Below are positions 22,960 through 34,559 of a DNA stretch of 64,000 bases, piece by piece. Positions within the stretch are counted from its first letter, which is position 1. Each line of letters begins with the position of its first letter. A model generated the notes under the pieces. The model did no database searches. It had not been told where the DNA came from and saw nothing but the letters and a program-made list of their open reading frames with translations. This stretch comes from Gnetum montanum (taxonomy: Eukaryota > Streptophyta > Gnetopsida > Gnetales > Gnetaceae), in assembly GCA_015680685.1 (NCBI GenBank), contig MNCI01005332.1:196129-260128 (forward strand), given 5' to 3'. The translations under genes were made by a program, and so were the position numbers.

Positions 22960-24185
22960 GGTAAGTAAGCATCACCTTGGCCTCATCATGAGTGGTGAGA
23001 CCAAATATTAGGAGAGGAGGCATGTCATTTTTATGTGTTACATGTTCAAGGTTTAGCATCATCTATGGTTGTATGCATATGTGGTTCTAGGTTTCCATTG
23101 ATAGAGAAGATCTTGGAGGATAAACTTGACATGGCTATCAATACTCCTAGGAAATTTTTCATTTTTTCATCCTTAGATAGAAAAACATAGTTGCCTACCA
23201 TGGTTCCTAAGGTGGAGTCAGATGAGGCTAGTTGGCCTTACAAGAACTTCACCTCTAAATCAAGAGTTATTATGAGGGCTATTCACACTTATCTCCTTGC
23301 TATCACTCATCAAATGCATGTGCTATCTTTTGCATTGATGGTCTTGCTTGATTTGGAGGGAGAGTATTCACTAAAATACCCCCACATTTTTCTTAGGAGG
23401 ATGAAAATCCTTACTAGGGATGCATTGAAAATTCCATTTCCATTGATCGCATCTGCTCTTTTTAGACATTCATAGATTCCACCTCTTGATCATGATGCAA
23501 AGCTGATCATGATGCAAAGTTGGTGTAGGTGTTCAATGAGGACTAGTTGCCTCATTTGGGATGTGCATTTTATACTCAACAAGTTCCTAAGACTCATTTT
23601 AATGAGTTAGTTTGGCTTCTTGTTCCTCAAGTAGTAGAGGATTGTGGTAAGGTTGGATGGGATGAGTATTATGGTGAGGGTGATCAACCTCATGCTACCC
23701 CTATTCATTCATTGTAGTAGTAGCAATTTAGAGATGGGGTTGCCATTTTTCAATACTTGGAGGCAATGGAGGCTAGGATAAATACAGGCATAGATTGTAT
23801 TTCTATGAGGATTAATTCATTTGAGCCTCATATGCATTGATGTTTTTTCCATGTGGAGAGGAGACTGACCCGTCTTGTCATCAATAATGCAAGAGTAGCT
23901 AAATATACATTTTAGTAATTGATGACATTGCATAGATACAATGGTTCAGGGGAGTTGGTGGATGACATTCTTAATCCTAAGTTGAGGGACATGGCCCCAC
24001 CTAAGGGCACAACAAATGTAGGACCATCGAAGTTCATAACAGAGGTAGGACCATCAGATATGGCTCAAATGGTAGATAACCCTACTAAGTAGGTTGATGA
24101 CATAGTGATCAAGGAAGATTTCATAGCTACTGGAGCTACAAAAGTAATGGATGAGGATACCCACATGGAGGCTGCAGAATAAGTC
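22960..24185 (+). pseudogene. Relic of an unidentified mobile-element ORF (copy 1)
   Basis: The frame at 23191-23475 reads YKNFTSKSRVIMRAIHTYLL, then LMVLLDLEGEYSLKYPH and RRMKILTRDALKIPFP. After a stop, a second stretch near 23740-24180 has VERRLTRLVINNARVAKYTF and an acidic C-terminal tail. Both parts align, in the same order, with the minus-strand frames at 43120-44400 (LIVLLDLEEYLLNYPHVITR; VERRLIYLAMNVQIVGKYSF). Two dispersed, decayed copies in opposite orientation show that it belongs to a repeat. I do not recognise the family; retroelement-associated ORFs of plants are a possibility. Confidence 0.55.
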
Positions 24186-24690
24186 ATTGTTAACTGATTT
24201 TTTATTTTTTTTGAAAACAATGTATATTGTTATGGTTCTTGACATAATGGATAAACTCTTTCTTGACTATTTATCATAGTTTTTTGTCATTTGGTGCATC
24301 GTTTTCAAATAAACCAGTTTGGTATGAGGTAATTAAAGTTAAACAAATTTGTCATTTTCACATTACCTAATTTTCAGTTTTTCTTTTGGAATCCTTTCAA
24401 AGATGACATAGACAATGAAATTACTTTATCATAACTAAGTAAAATGTTATTTATATTTTTCATTTATACGGTTTGAAGAAAATTTTTTAATGCAAGTTGA
24501 TAATATGTGTTATCTACATTTATTGAACATTAACATTCAACAAAGTATGAGAGTATGCAACTCGCATGTACTTGCAATATAATTTTTCTTTTAACTCATA
24601 AAGTTCGTAGTTGCTTGCAACTAGAATTATGCACTAATTTGACTAGCATGATAGTCATACTTTTTCATTCTAATTTAAATGCATTAAACT
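24186..24690. other. AT-rich spacer
   Basis: Nothing recognisable. It lies between the ORF relic and a tandem repeat. Confidence 0.35.
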
Positions 24691-24694
24691 CATA

Positions 24695-25150
24695 CATATC
24701 ACATCCCCTTGCACTAGTAAACAGTGGCTTCTATTGAAACATGTGATGACATGCAAATTACATTTCAATAGCACCAATGTTCACATAAACTGTTGGCTCA
24801 TAATTCATGCGATTGCATCCCCTCACATTGGTAAAAGGTGGTTTCTATTGCAACATAAGAATGGTATTTTGATATAACCAATGTTTGCACAAACTGTTGG
24901 CTCATAGTTCATGCGGATTGCATTACCTTGCATTAGTAAAAAGTTGTTTCTGTTTCAAAATGTGATGACACGCAAGTCACATTTATGTAGCATCAATGTT
25001 CAATCACCTAACAATTCATGAAAATTGCAGCACCTCGCATTGATAAAAAGTCATTTCTATTGGAATATGTGATTACATGTGAATCACTCTTGGGTAACAC
25101 CTTAACATTTACTGCGAGTCGCAAGACCTTGCACTGAGATAACTTAATAG
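24695..25150 (+). repeat. Tandem repeat, period about 105-114 bp, 4-5 copies
   Basis: The anchor CATCCCCTTGCACTAGTAAA-(A)GTGG-TTTCTATTG recurs near 24702, 24816, 24921 and 25028, with a decayed one near 25121. Each is followed by ACATGTGATGACATGC, CAATGTTCACATAAACTGTTGGCTCAT and ATTCATGCG-ATTG. Motifs such as TTGCACTAGTAAA and the CATGC/GCATG words resemble those of the 212 bp array at 19260-20160, so the two arrays may be related. Confidence 0.75.
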
Positions 25151-25941
25151 AGTATGTTCATGCAATCAGCATAACATTCGTAGTTCATCACATGTTCACG
25201 ACTTGTACAAATTTGCAACAGTTAATGGAAAGTTACGATTGCATGTGTGTCACATTCATCTATTAGTTCATAAATATTATTCAGCTATAAGCAACAACTG
25301 GTCACAATGATTCATAGCCAAAAACCATACAAACATACTGTGAGAGACTGCTAATCATATACTCACATGATCTTCACTATGGTTATGATGTGAAACACAT
25401 ATGCTCATAGTTTATCATCAAGGGTTATATGGTAGAGTACAATATTGATCAACACTTTAAAATTAAGCAACTTGCAAAGAGGAGCCTATGAATGCATATT
25501 TTGTATAGATATAATGAAAGCTTGACTATTTGATGAGATTGATATTTTGAACGCAAATTGAACCAAAAATATAATAGATTCCATTTTTAAAATTTCAAAA
25601 AATAATAATCACAATATTAAAAAAATGAACACCATATATTTCTCCAATCAAAAACTATAAAATAAATACATTTTTGTCCCATGTACAAAAAATTTTCCTT
25701 TCATTAAAGATGACAAGTTAGCATTTACATCATTGCATTTTTTTACATCAAAAAGTGGATAAGGACCATGCTCACTACAATTCGCACTTACAAGATGCTA
25801 CACACATTTTTGTTCATTATTGATGAAGAACTAAACAACTAATAATTTTCTATATCATGGTATTTCAATACATGGAAACAAACTCACTATTGAATTTTAT
25901 CTCTTTTCAAAAAACTAAATGATGCATGAACATTATTATAT
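25151..25941. other. AT-rich spacer, no gene seen
   Basis: No coding motif or repeat border was found up to the target duplication of the retrotransposon that starts at 25947. Confidence 0.4.
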
Positions 25942-25946
25942 ACATG

Positions 25947-26735
25947 TGATGAGTCATCATTTAGGCAACCACGATATCACGTATGTGATATCGTAGCCTA
26001 TCTCCTCATCTATAAATAAGAGGTAGGTAGTTCCGATAGGAGAATAAGTCAGTTTTAGAGTTAAGTGTGATTTTAGTTTTTGCTTTTCCTGCTCAACCCT
26101 TTTTCCTACTAGTGTATGCCTACAGTGTAGTGATTGTAATTGTACAGAACCTTTATTTAAGTGTGACATACTTGGACATGCACATGATCGGCAATAAAGA
26201 TCGAGATTACGTCATCAGTATAGCATTCACTTAGTTCAATTAATCATTTATTTACTATTTCCTTAGTTAATACCTTCTTACCCTAAACTTCTGTTAAACG
26301 TAGAATGAGTACGACTTGATTACAAGAATTTAAGTGTGACTACTTGGTAATCCAGTAGCGTACCTAGGATCTGCGCTTGGTAATTCTAGTGGTAGTCATG
26401 CACAAAGTCCAAGATGTGTATAGATAATCGAGGAATGGATGCTCATCCCACTTAGGCTAGCTAGATTCTCTCTCACCCTTTCTCTCTTAGCTTAGTTAAT
26501 CTTAGTTACCATCATATCTAGGAGTAGCGTTAGCATAGGACCACATCATACACCTCACTTTGGACTAAACCATACGTGACAAAGCTAATACTAGTCCAGG
26601 TGGGAAGATAACGAAGTATGACCTAAGGCTAACTGTCTAGATGCCACAACTAGTCCATTCGCAAAGTTTGATTAGATCATGTGTGTAACGCTCATATTTG
26701 TATGGTTGAGTGTAGGGATACCTCGCCACTCATCA
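25947..26735 (+). repeat. 5' LTR of the pol-less element
   Basis: The LTR is 789 bp, TGATGAGT...ACTCATCA. U3 holds the perfect inverted repeat CGATATCAC-GTAT-GTGATATCG (25971-25992). About 20 bases later comes CTATAAATAAGAGG, a strong TATA box, so transcription should start near 26040. Confidence 0.95.
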
Positions 26736-26736
26736 T

Positions 26737-26756
26737 TGGCATTGTTGCTGGGGACG
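26737..26756 (+). other. Primer-binding site, tRNA-Asp type
   Basis: TGGCATTGTTGCTGGGGACG lies one base after the LTR. It fits the plant tRNA-Asp 3' end complement (TGGCGCCGTTGCCGGGGA) with changes mostly at CpG positions, as methylation decay would give. This primer choice is common among Athila/Tat-type Ty3/gypsy elements. Confidence 0.75.
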
Positions 26757-26876
26757 ATGGTAGTTATCTAGATTAGTTACATCATACAAGGTCGCTGTAT
26801 AGGAATTAACTATATATCTTTTAGAAAGAAATAATTATAAAAAGTCACATATAAATTCACACAGAATTTCAAAACC

Positions 26877-28690
26877 ATGCCACTCCTACAAGACTATAAT
26901 AATGCCACATATAGTGGGGAAGTTCATTGGAGAACCAATGAACTATATGACAATGAAGATTGGAGTCCACAACTCGAGGTGGGGGTTTCTTATAAACATA
27001 AACGAAAGAAACATCATCCCAATGTACGAAAGCATAACTTACCCAATGACGATGAATCCCTACTGGCCACTACAAGCCTAACGCAAATATAAGAGGCTAT
27101 TCGAATCTCTCGTAGGCATTATAAAGAAAGCCGTCTACCCAGGCTTGATTTAAACAACTTCCCTAATTTCTCAAGAGGCTATGACTTATATCCGCATCAA
27201 CATTTACAATCCTTCTACGATGCCTGTACATGGAACAACATTGATAATGGTTGGAAAAAACTCAAGCTCTTCCCTATGACACTCATTGGCCAAGCAAAAG
27301 TATGGTATAGATCATTAAAACCAAATTTAATATGATGTTGTCCAACAATGTTAGAACTCTTTAACGAAAGATATCAAACCTACGCAAGAGTGTCAGCCTT
27401 GAGGAAACAAATCCAAGAGTGGAAACAAGCACAACATGAACCCTTGGACATGGCCTTAGAAAGATATTATGCACTGTTAAACAACTATCATGGCCATAAG
27501 TTCTCTGAGGAAAGGCTAATGTATCATATCATTGATGGGATTTGTATGAAATAAGAGAAACCCTAGGGATGTATGCCCAAGGTCAACTATACAAACTATG
27601 AACCCATCAAGTCTAAGAGCTTATTAAGCAGGTAGCAAAAGAAGAAGGAGAAATGACTTGATATCATTGGAGATAGAGTTTTGACAATCTGAGAAGCAGG
27701 AAAAAATATCATTAGACAATCAAAAAGAAGGGATGAAGGAAATAAGAGCTCAACTACCAATCATACATATGAATGCAACATTTACCTGTACAATCACCCC
27801 AAGGGCCAATGCCCAATATTGTTACATTTATATTAGCATTGGAGAAACACATTACATCCAGAGTTTGTATAGAGATACTATGTTCAATCATAGTGGCAAA
27901 AATCCTAGTTGTGGGGGAAGTCACCCCTAAAGTGGAGACACCTTTCGAATCATTCGAATCTAAATGCTTACCTAGTTCAACATCCTATTTCCCCAGCTGG
28001 GTCAACATGCTCTACCTCGCCGCATTACTATTCTCCTTAATACTATTAGCCCATGTCCTCAACACAACCACCACCTTATGTGCCACACACTTCTCTTAAT
28101 TTTTAACATTCTCATACTTTCCCTCGTTATACATCGCCACCAACTATTCCTAAGGTGCCTGCACCATAGCAACAACCTCCAAATATTACTTGTGCTACTA
28201 TTACCAACAACAGTGAGAGACCTCAGCAACATCAAAGGCATCCCTTATTTAGAAATGACCCTAAGAAGGGACAATAGAGTTCCAAGACCACTGCATCCTC
28301 CAACTTAGCACAAGTCCAACCCTATGGTGCACCCTTATCTTCGAACCCAATGCCTCATGTTACTTCATCAGGGCCACTAACTAACACTTCAACAACCATA
28401 TGGCCCAATGAACACAAGCATGGAGAGTGACAACCCGATCCCTGTATACCATCATATTGTCACAAATATCATAGTGGGTCAACTCTTTACCCAAGAACCA
28501 CATATTATAAATTTCCCCACTACACTTACTACAATCAATTTTGTGAACCCAAATGGGGTAAGTATGACCATGTTTCGATATTTCCAACATGCAAGGATCC
28601 TCATCTTTCAACTATTAATCGTCATCATGCTCAAATGTTTAGCTATGCAGGATATCCCCCATTCTAATAACAAACAGGATTAATAACTAT
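26877..28690 (+). pseudogene. gag relic of the pol-less element
   Basis: The frame starting MPLLQDYNNATYSGEVHW runs with few stops to a retrotransposon gag core: SFYDACTWNNIDNGWKKLKL, then WYRSLKP, then MLELFNERYQTYARVSALRK and a GICMK/YEIRETLGMY junction. A one-base frameshift lies near 27545. The zinc-knuckle-like CNIYLYNHPKGQCP (about 27777) has lost its second Cys relative to CKICQYDHPTGCCP in the element at 44688-59528. The region downstream is Pro/Gln/Ser-rich. Gag forms the particle that packages the element's RNA. The same domain order and wording in both elements shows they belong to one clade. Confidence 0.8.
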
Positions 28691-30040
28691 TTCTCATTTT
28701 CTTCCATTTTACAATTTTTGTTTTCTAGTTTTTCATCTTTTAACTTCTTGTTTTATCTTTTTGTCTTTTTGGTCTTTTTATCTTTTTATAAGTAATCTCA
28801 TCTATGAATAAGACACTCATGTGGCATGTTGGTTGAGGTGTGTTCTATGTTATCAAGTCTCAAGTGATAAATTATGTGGACAGTAAGCCCATTACACCCA
28901 CTCATCCATTCTACAAATAAGAGGTTTTGTTCGAGGGTACAATGATATCCTTGAAATTCTTAAGGCTTAAAATTAATTTTTTGTTCATTGTACCTAGAAT
29001 GATGAAGGTTGGACCAAGAGGGAATGATTAGGATGTGATATCAAGGGGACTTTTGGATTCTCTTTTGTGACGTCTGTGGGAGTTATCATGCAACATGGTT
29101 ATTCTAACATCCTTGTAGATCTAACAAAAAATGGGAGTAAGAGTAATCAAAAGGGCACTCAAAAATCCAATGTTGTTCTAGGGGGTCCCATTGGAAAGAC
29201 ATGCATCCATGCCTAAAGATTGGTGGCTTCTCTAGATTCAGTAGTCAAAAAAAAATAAGAAAAAAATAAAGGAAGTGCCACAAAACAAAAATCACTCCTC
29301 CCTTGAACAAAATGCCAAGTGATCATACGCCTTATTGTTCTGGTACTCTCATAGTTGCTTACCATGGGATGAAACAATGCAGTGTCACTGATCAAAGGCA
29401 TGGACTTGGTCTTGATCTTGGAATGATGGGTTAATGACACATTAATCATGCTTTACACGTAGGATTCACTATGCCCTAGGTCAGTTACCTCATGACCTAA
29501 TCTCTACAATCTATTCTATAGTCCGTCTCATCTCATTGTTCATGTAATTGTAGCTCGTGTCATGTGTAATGTAAAATTCTTACCTCATTCTGATGATATT
29601 TACATGTGTGTGTTTTGTGGAATCAGTGCAGATTACATTTAACCCTTCTAGTGCCCATTGACACTTTTAAGTGTGATTACATAAGGGCATTATAGGTTAA
29701 ACCTACTTTGGGGAGGATCCACTTGTGTAATCTCTCATAATTATCATTTATGACATAGCTCATACACACCATTTCTTACCCTCAGCATATTTCTCAATGA
29801 TTTTCTTTCCCTACTACTACTCATATGAATAATAACGTTCCTATGTACCATTACATGGCCTTTTTCTCTCACTTACTACATGAGATTTTATTGATCAATT
29901 ACAACCACACATCATTATTCATGCCTTTGCAACAAGCTAAATTACCCTAGAATCCTTTAATATGTGCCACATGTCCTCATTTTCATTTTTTATTCCAGAA
30001 AAAAATTTCTAAATTTGGTATTTTTCTTGTGCTCAATGTC
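28691..30040 (+). other. Non-coding interior of the pol-less element
   Basis: No protease or polymerase motif is present where pol would be expected. The part around 29690-29740 matches the 3' untranslated interior of the 44688-59528 element. So most of pol has been removed and the flanking 3' region kept. Confidence 0.55.
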
Positions 30041-30044
30041 GCTA

Positions 30045-30140
30045 GGGTCGCGATATCGCATAAGTGTGGCGATATCGCATATGTGATGTATCGTATATCG
30101 TGTCCTATTTGCCTATAAATAGCATTACCCCCCCACAACA
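30045..30140 (+). promoter_or_regulatory. Internal U3-like promoter module
   Basis: Two GCGATATCGCATA words (about 30051 and 30069), then CGTATATCG and CTATAAATAGC near 30113, reproduce the order seen in the LTR U3s: GATATC palindromes, a short spacer, then a TATA box. The downstream ORF begins around 30601. This could be a second promoter for that ORF, or the remnant of a nested LTR whose other parts have decayed. Confidence 0.5.
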
Positions 30141-30756
30141 CTTAGCATTATTTTTCACACTTTACGTAGGGGAGTTTTTTGAATTTTTCTCTATGACTTG
30201 CAAGTGCGACACCTTTTCTTTTCTACCTATATCTCGCTCGCTAGTACTCTAATTTTAATTCCGTCTGAACCTACTTGAACCTGGAGTGTTCAATTTAGTC
30301 GTGGGGGAGGGACATCCGTTGAATAGCACATAAATTTTTTGGAATTTTTCATCACCCAAAGGGCATTATTAAGGGTAATTAGCTATAACATTAAGAATAA
30401 ATGGTGCCAAAAATAATTTTATCCCTAGGTATATCAAGAAACTAAAATTGAGAAACCATCTAAGTAACAGGACTCACTATTACAATCATTCGGGAAACAT
30501 CACATGGAGATAAAATAAATTAATTTAGTTAAGGAAAGAAGTAAGGTATAACTTAACTTTGAAAACAACCTTACTAATGCTTGGCCCTATGTAATTGCAG
30601 ATGGCCCTAAAACGAGAACAACGGAAAGGTCCTGCACAAGGTGGAAGAAAATGACCTAAGAGAGGAGAAGAATAAGTCCCTACCAGAAAACATGTAGAGT
30701 AGGAGGAACAATCATTCAGTATTCACCAAGAAGACCCTACTACTAAACAATCTGGA

Positions 30757-30850
30757 CAAGTAGAAGGAGGAGTTGCTGCAGCGCCTGAATAGGGACAACA
30801 TCNGCAAGTAGAAGGAGGAGTTGCTGCAGCGCCTGAATAGGGACAACATC
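30757..30850. repeat. 46 bp direct repeat around a single N (assembly join)
   Basis: 30757-30802 and 30805-30850 are identical and are separated by N (30803) and one G. The duplication shifts the reading frame of the surrounding ORF, so the shift is probably artificial. Confidence 0.85.
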
Positions 30851-32315
30851 TCATGTTTCCCCAGGATTGTGTCCAGGCTATCCATGAAAGATCCACATTC
30901 ACTGCAGTGATTGTGGAATTAAACTTTGAATCCTTTGTAGAATTTTCTCCTAAGGCTATTAGTGATCACCTCAAGGGGTCTTCCTTATGGCCTATCCTCT
31001 CTAAAAGCCATGCCTAGTACTTGGGAGAGATGTACCAATTCTGGCACAACAGAGAACAAGGTACCACCATTAATATTTGTGGTGTGATAGTCAATTTATC
31101 CATGTAGGCCATTTTGAAAGTGTTAAACCTTCCAAATATAGGGCCCAAGGTTGCTCAGTTTTCTTCCGTTTAGACCTCGATGTGCGACGAGTTTGGTTGG
31201 AAAGGGTGTATGGCAGGGATAAGACATTTGGAGAGTTGACAATGGAAGAGAGGATCTATTTTAAAATTGGAATGTTTCACCTCTTCCCCACGAAGGGCTT
31301 AAAAAGAATCTTCACATATCCAGAAAGAGGATGTGTAATGCTGATGGAAAAGGTTAATGCTAACCTGCCTCATCTATACTTAATAGAGATCTTGAGGTAG
31401 TTTGAGGAATGGAAGACAAGGAAGCTTGCCTTACCCTTCCTTTGTCTTATCAGGAAGTTGTGCCAACATGCTGGTATCAAGGGGTACACTAATGATGTCC
31501 TCCGAAAAGCCCAAAATGCTTCATATGCTAAATTGTTAAAGCAACCAACTGCAAGGAAAATCACTGGTGAGATGCTAGGACCAGAACAAGAAGAATAAAC
31601 AGTTGGGCCAACTACAACCTAGCTTGTAGGACCTAGCCAACCTCCAAGTATGGGACCTAGCCAACAACAGAAAGGAGGGCCTAGCACAGGCCAAGATCAA
31701 GCACCACCACTGCAAGATTACATATCGTCAATGAGCCATCTCAGGGCCATCACTGAGATGGTTAGTTGGGGAAGTCATGATGACGCAAATCTCTTCTGCG
31801 TCATTGATGATGCCATACATTCCACAATTTCTTTGGAACGTACAAGGGGTGAAGTGTCTATTCATATAGGAGGAGAGGAAAGTACTTGGTTACAATAGAT
31901 CTCAGGAAATGTGGCATCTTTCCAAGTGCAATTAGAAATTGGTGAAGGGGCCACTGTGGTGGTTATGCAACACCAAGATGCCACGGGAGCTATAGAAGTG
32001 ATCGTAGACCACATTAAATAATTGTTCAATGTACTTATTGTACCATTGGTAGATCTCATAGGAGCACAAGATGCTCAAACTTTGGCTGAAACCTCAATGA
32101 CTCCTGTGAAACATGAGGATGCGCTTGATCAATTGCTACAAATAGGACAAATAATGATGTCTCTGTTTGATATCCCTCAAGATGTGACAACAATTCAATC
32201 AGACCTCATTTCCACTAAGGGGAAGCTGGTCTTGATAGAGTTGAGGGACGAGCATGCTGAAGCAGAAGTACAAAAATTGCAAGAAAAGCTCATGGCCCTA
32301 CAAGCAACACAGCGA

Positions 32316-32431
32316 GACCCCTTGAAATTTGTTCCCATAGACCAGCTAGATAATTTCAAAACTGAGAAACTANGGACCCCTTGCAATTTGTTCCCATAGA
32401 CCAGCTAGATAATTTCAAAACTGAGAAACTA
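32316..32431. repeat. 57 bp direct repeat around a single N (assembly join)
   Basis: 32316-32372 and 32375-32431 match with one difference (A/C) around N at 32373. Collapsing the repeat joins two parts of the coiled-coil ORF. Confidence 0.85.
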
Positions 32432-33606
32432 ACCAAGATACTATTGAAGAATAAAAATGTGGCTGAGGAAAAAGAGAAGGTTGTTTGGGATGCCTCTTCA
32501 GCACAGGTGCAAACTCATGCGCATATCAAGGCACTCAAGGCCTTAAAGGAGGAAAAAAAGTAGCTTGTTGCTAACAACCTTAGGTTGACCTATGTGGAGA
32601 AGCAAAATAATGTTCTCGAGGAACACTTTCATCAGTTACAAGAACAATTCATCCAGGGTAACCAAGACATGAGCTATTTAGCGAGGGAGACCCAAACCCT
32701 CTCAATGAAGGAGGTACACACAATCCATCAAAAGATAGCTATTGAAATAAGCGCATGGAAAAATGGGGCTAAATGACATGAAAAGCTAAAGAAGCACTTT
32801 CGAGACTAGATGGGGATGTACAAATAGATCCTTGAGAAGGAGATCCATATGGCCAAGGCCCACATCAATGCTATTAGTGTTCAACACACTGACTGGTGGG
32901 CCATATTGGACACATATGCATTTGTGCACCAGGTAGAAGTTGAGAACTAGGACCTGCAGATCTAAGATCTTATAGAATACATGGACTTGAAAAACTTATA
33001 GGATGCCAACCTTGCCATGTTAATAGTAGGACACTTGAGAACAGAGCTCGAGCAATAGGTAGCTACCACCTACATCAAATATGAAATAGAATTTGTAGAA
33101 CTCAAGAAGGTATTGTAAAAACTGGAGATTGCAAATTCTGAACTTGAGGTGGTGAAGGCAAGCTACCAGGGAAAAGAATGTATCATAACATATTTGGCTC
33201 AATAGCTTGTGGATTTCCAAGAATACAAAGACAAATCCAGAGCCAATCAAATGTTTCTGCAACTACCCTGTCTATGGAAGGTGCCAACTCCATAAAACAT
33301 CGGAACATTAGCATGGATGACACAAGACCCCCATACCGAAGAGGAGAAAATCCAGGGTATACTTCAATGCTATCAAGTCTCAAAACCTGATGCACAAGAC
33401 AAAGGGAAATCACCTATGGAGGAGCCACCGCCACTAGGAACTACATGAGTTCCACCAATTTTGTAGCTATAGAATTTTATTTGTGTTGTTTCTCAATTTT
33501 TTTTTCGTTGCGGCATAAACCCATTTTCACCATCCAATAATCCCATACCTATCCACTGTGTAATCACGATAACTCAAGGATGAGTTTTCATTCAGTTGTG
33601 GAGGTA

Positions 33607-34406
33607 TGATGAGTTGTTATTTAGGCAACCATGATATCACGTATGTGATATCATAGCCTATCTCCTCATCTATAAATAAGAGGTAGGCAGTTTTGATAAG
33701 AGAATAAGTTAGTTTTAGAGTTAGGTATGATTTTAGTTTTTGTTTTTCCTTCTCAACCCTTTTTCCTCCCAGTGTATGCCCGTAATGTGGTGATTGTAAT
33801 TGTACGGAACCTTTATTCGATTGTGATGTACTTGGACACACACATGACCAGCAATAAAGATCGAGATTACTTCATCATTACAACATTCACTTAGTTCAAT
33901 TAATCATTTAATTAATTGTTATTTACTATCTCCTTAGTTAATACCTTCTTACCCTAAACTTCTGTTAAATGCAGAATGAGTACAACTTGATTATGAGCAT
34001 TTAAGTATGACTACTTGGTAACCCAGTAGCATACCTAGGATCTGCACTTGGTAATCCCAGTGGTAGTCATGCATGAAGTCCAAGATGTGTATAGATAATC
34101 GAGGAACAGATTCTCATCGCACTTAGGCTAGCTAGATTCTCACTCACCCTTTCTCTCTTAGCTTAGTTAATCTTATTTACCATCATACCTAGGAGTAGCG
34201 TAAGCGTAGGACCACATCATACACCTCACTCTGGACTAAACCATACGTGACAAAGCTAATACTAGTCTAAGTGGGAAGACAACGAACTACAACCTAAGGC
34301 TAACTATCTAGATGCCACAACTAGTCTGTCTACAGAGTTTGACCGGATCGCGTGTGTAACACTCGTATTCTTATGGTTGAGTGTAGTGGTACCTCACCAC
34401 TCATCA
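33607..34406 (+). repeat. 3' LTR of the pol-less element
   Basis: The LTR is 800 bp, TGATGAGT...ACTCATCA, followed directly by the TSD ACATG. The U3 palindrome has decayed by one transition (CATGATATCAC-GTAT-GTGATATCATAG). The preceding TTGTGGAGGTA is a weak polypurine tract. Differences from the 5' LTR are numerous, so the insertion is not recent. Confidence 0.95.
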
Positions 34407-34559
34407 ACATGTCATAATCATATCCATTTTCTTGAGCAGCAATACCTTGCAAAACCACTACACTTCATTTTGAAGGTTTCTTGTTTCACTTTTGCTTCAT
34501 CTCAGTTGTGCTCTCATCCATTCAAGAATAACCTTTCAATAAAAATTCAACATTTCTTA

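Larger units (their letters stand above)
30601..33390 (+). pseudogene. Extra coiled-coil ORF of the pol-less element, function unknown
   Basis: Read past scattered stops and the N-associated duplications, this is one long protein. It starts MALKREQRKGPAQGGRK. A globular part at about 30900-31600 includes FVEFSPKAISDHLKGSSLWP and, in the next frame, GELTMEERIYFKIGMFHLFP. A Pro/Gln/Gly-rich linker follows at about 31600-31710. From about 32090 to 33200 it is rich in Gln, Glu, Lys and Leu heptads (VQKLQEKLMALQATQ; KTEKLTKILLKNKNVAEEKE; LEEHFHQLQEQFIQGN), so a long coiled coil is expected. I do not recognise the family. The globular part is reminiscent of ORFs found in plant retroelements next to gag-pol, but that is a weak impression. 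Confidence 0.6.
25947..34406 (+). mobile_element. Complete pol-less LTR retrotransposon, 8.46 kb, TSD ACATG
   Basis: The element is bounded by two related LTRs, both TGATGAG...ACTCATCA, and by the 5 bp duplication ACATG at 25942-25946 and 34407-34411. Order: 5' LTR, primer site, gag relic with variant zinc knuckle, non-coding stretch, internal TATA module near 30050-30130, and a long coiled-coil ORF (about 30600-33390), then 3' LTR. No protease, RT, RNase H or integrase sequence is visible, so it must have moved with enzymes supplied in trans. A short stretch at 29690-29740 (CCTACTTTGGGGAGGATCCAC) matches the post-pol region of the autonomous-type element at 52811 and 57961, so the two share ancestry. 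N positions at 30803 and 32373 reflect assembly. Confidence 0.92.
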
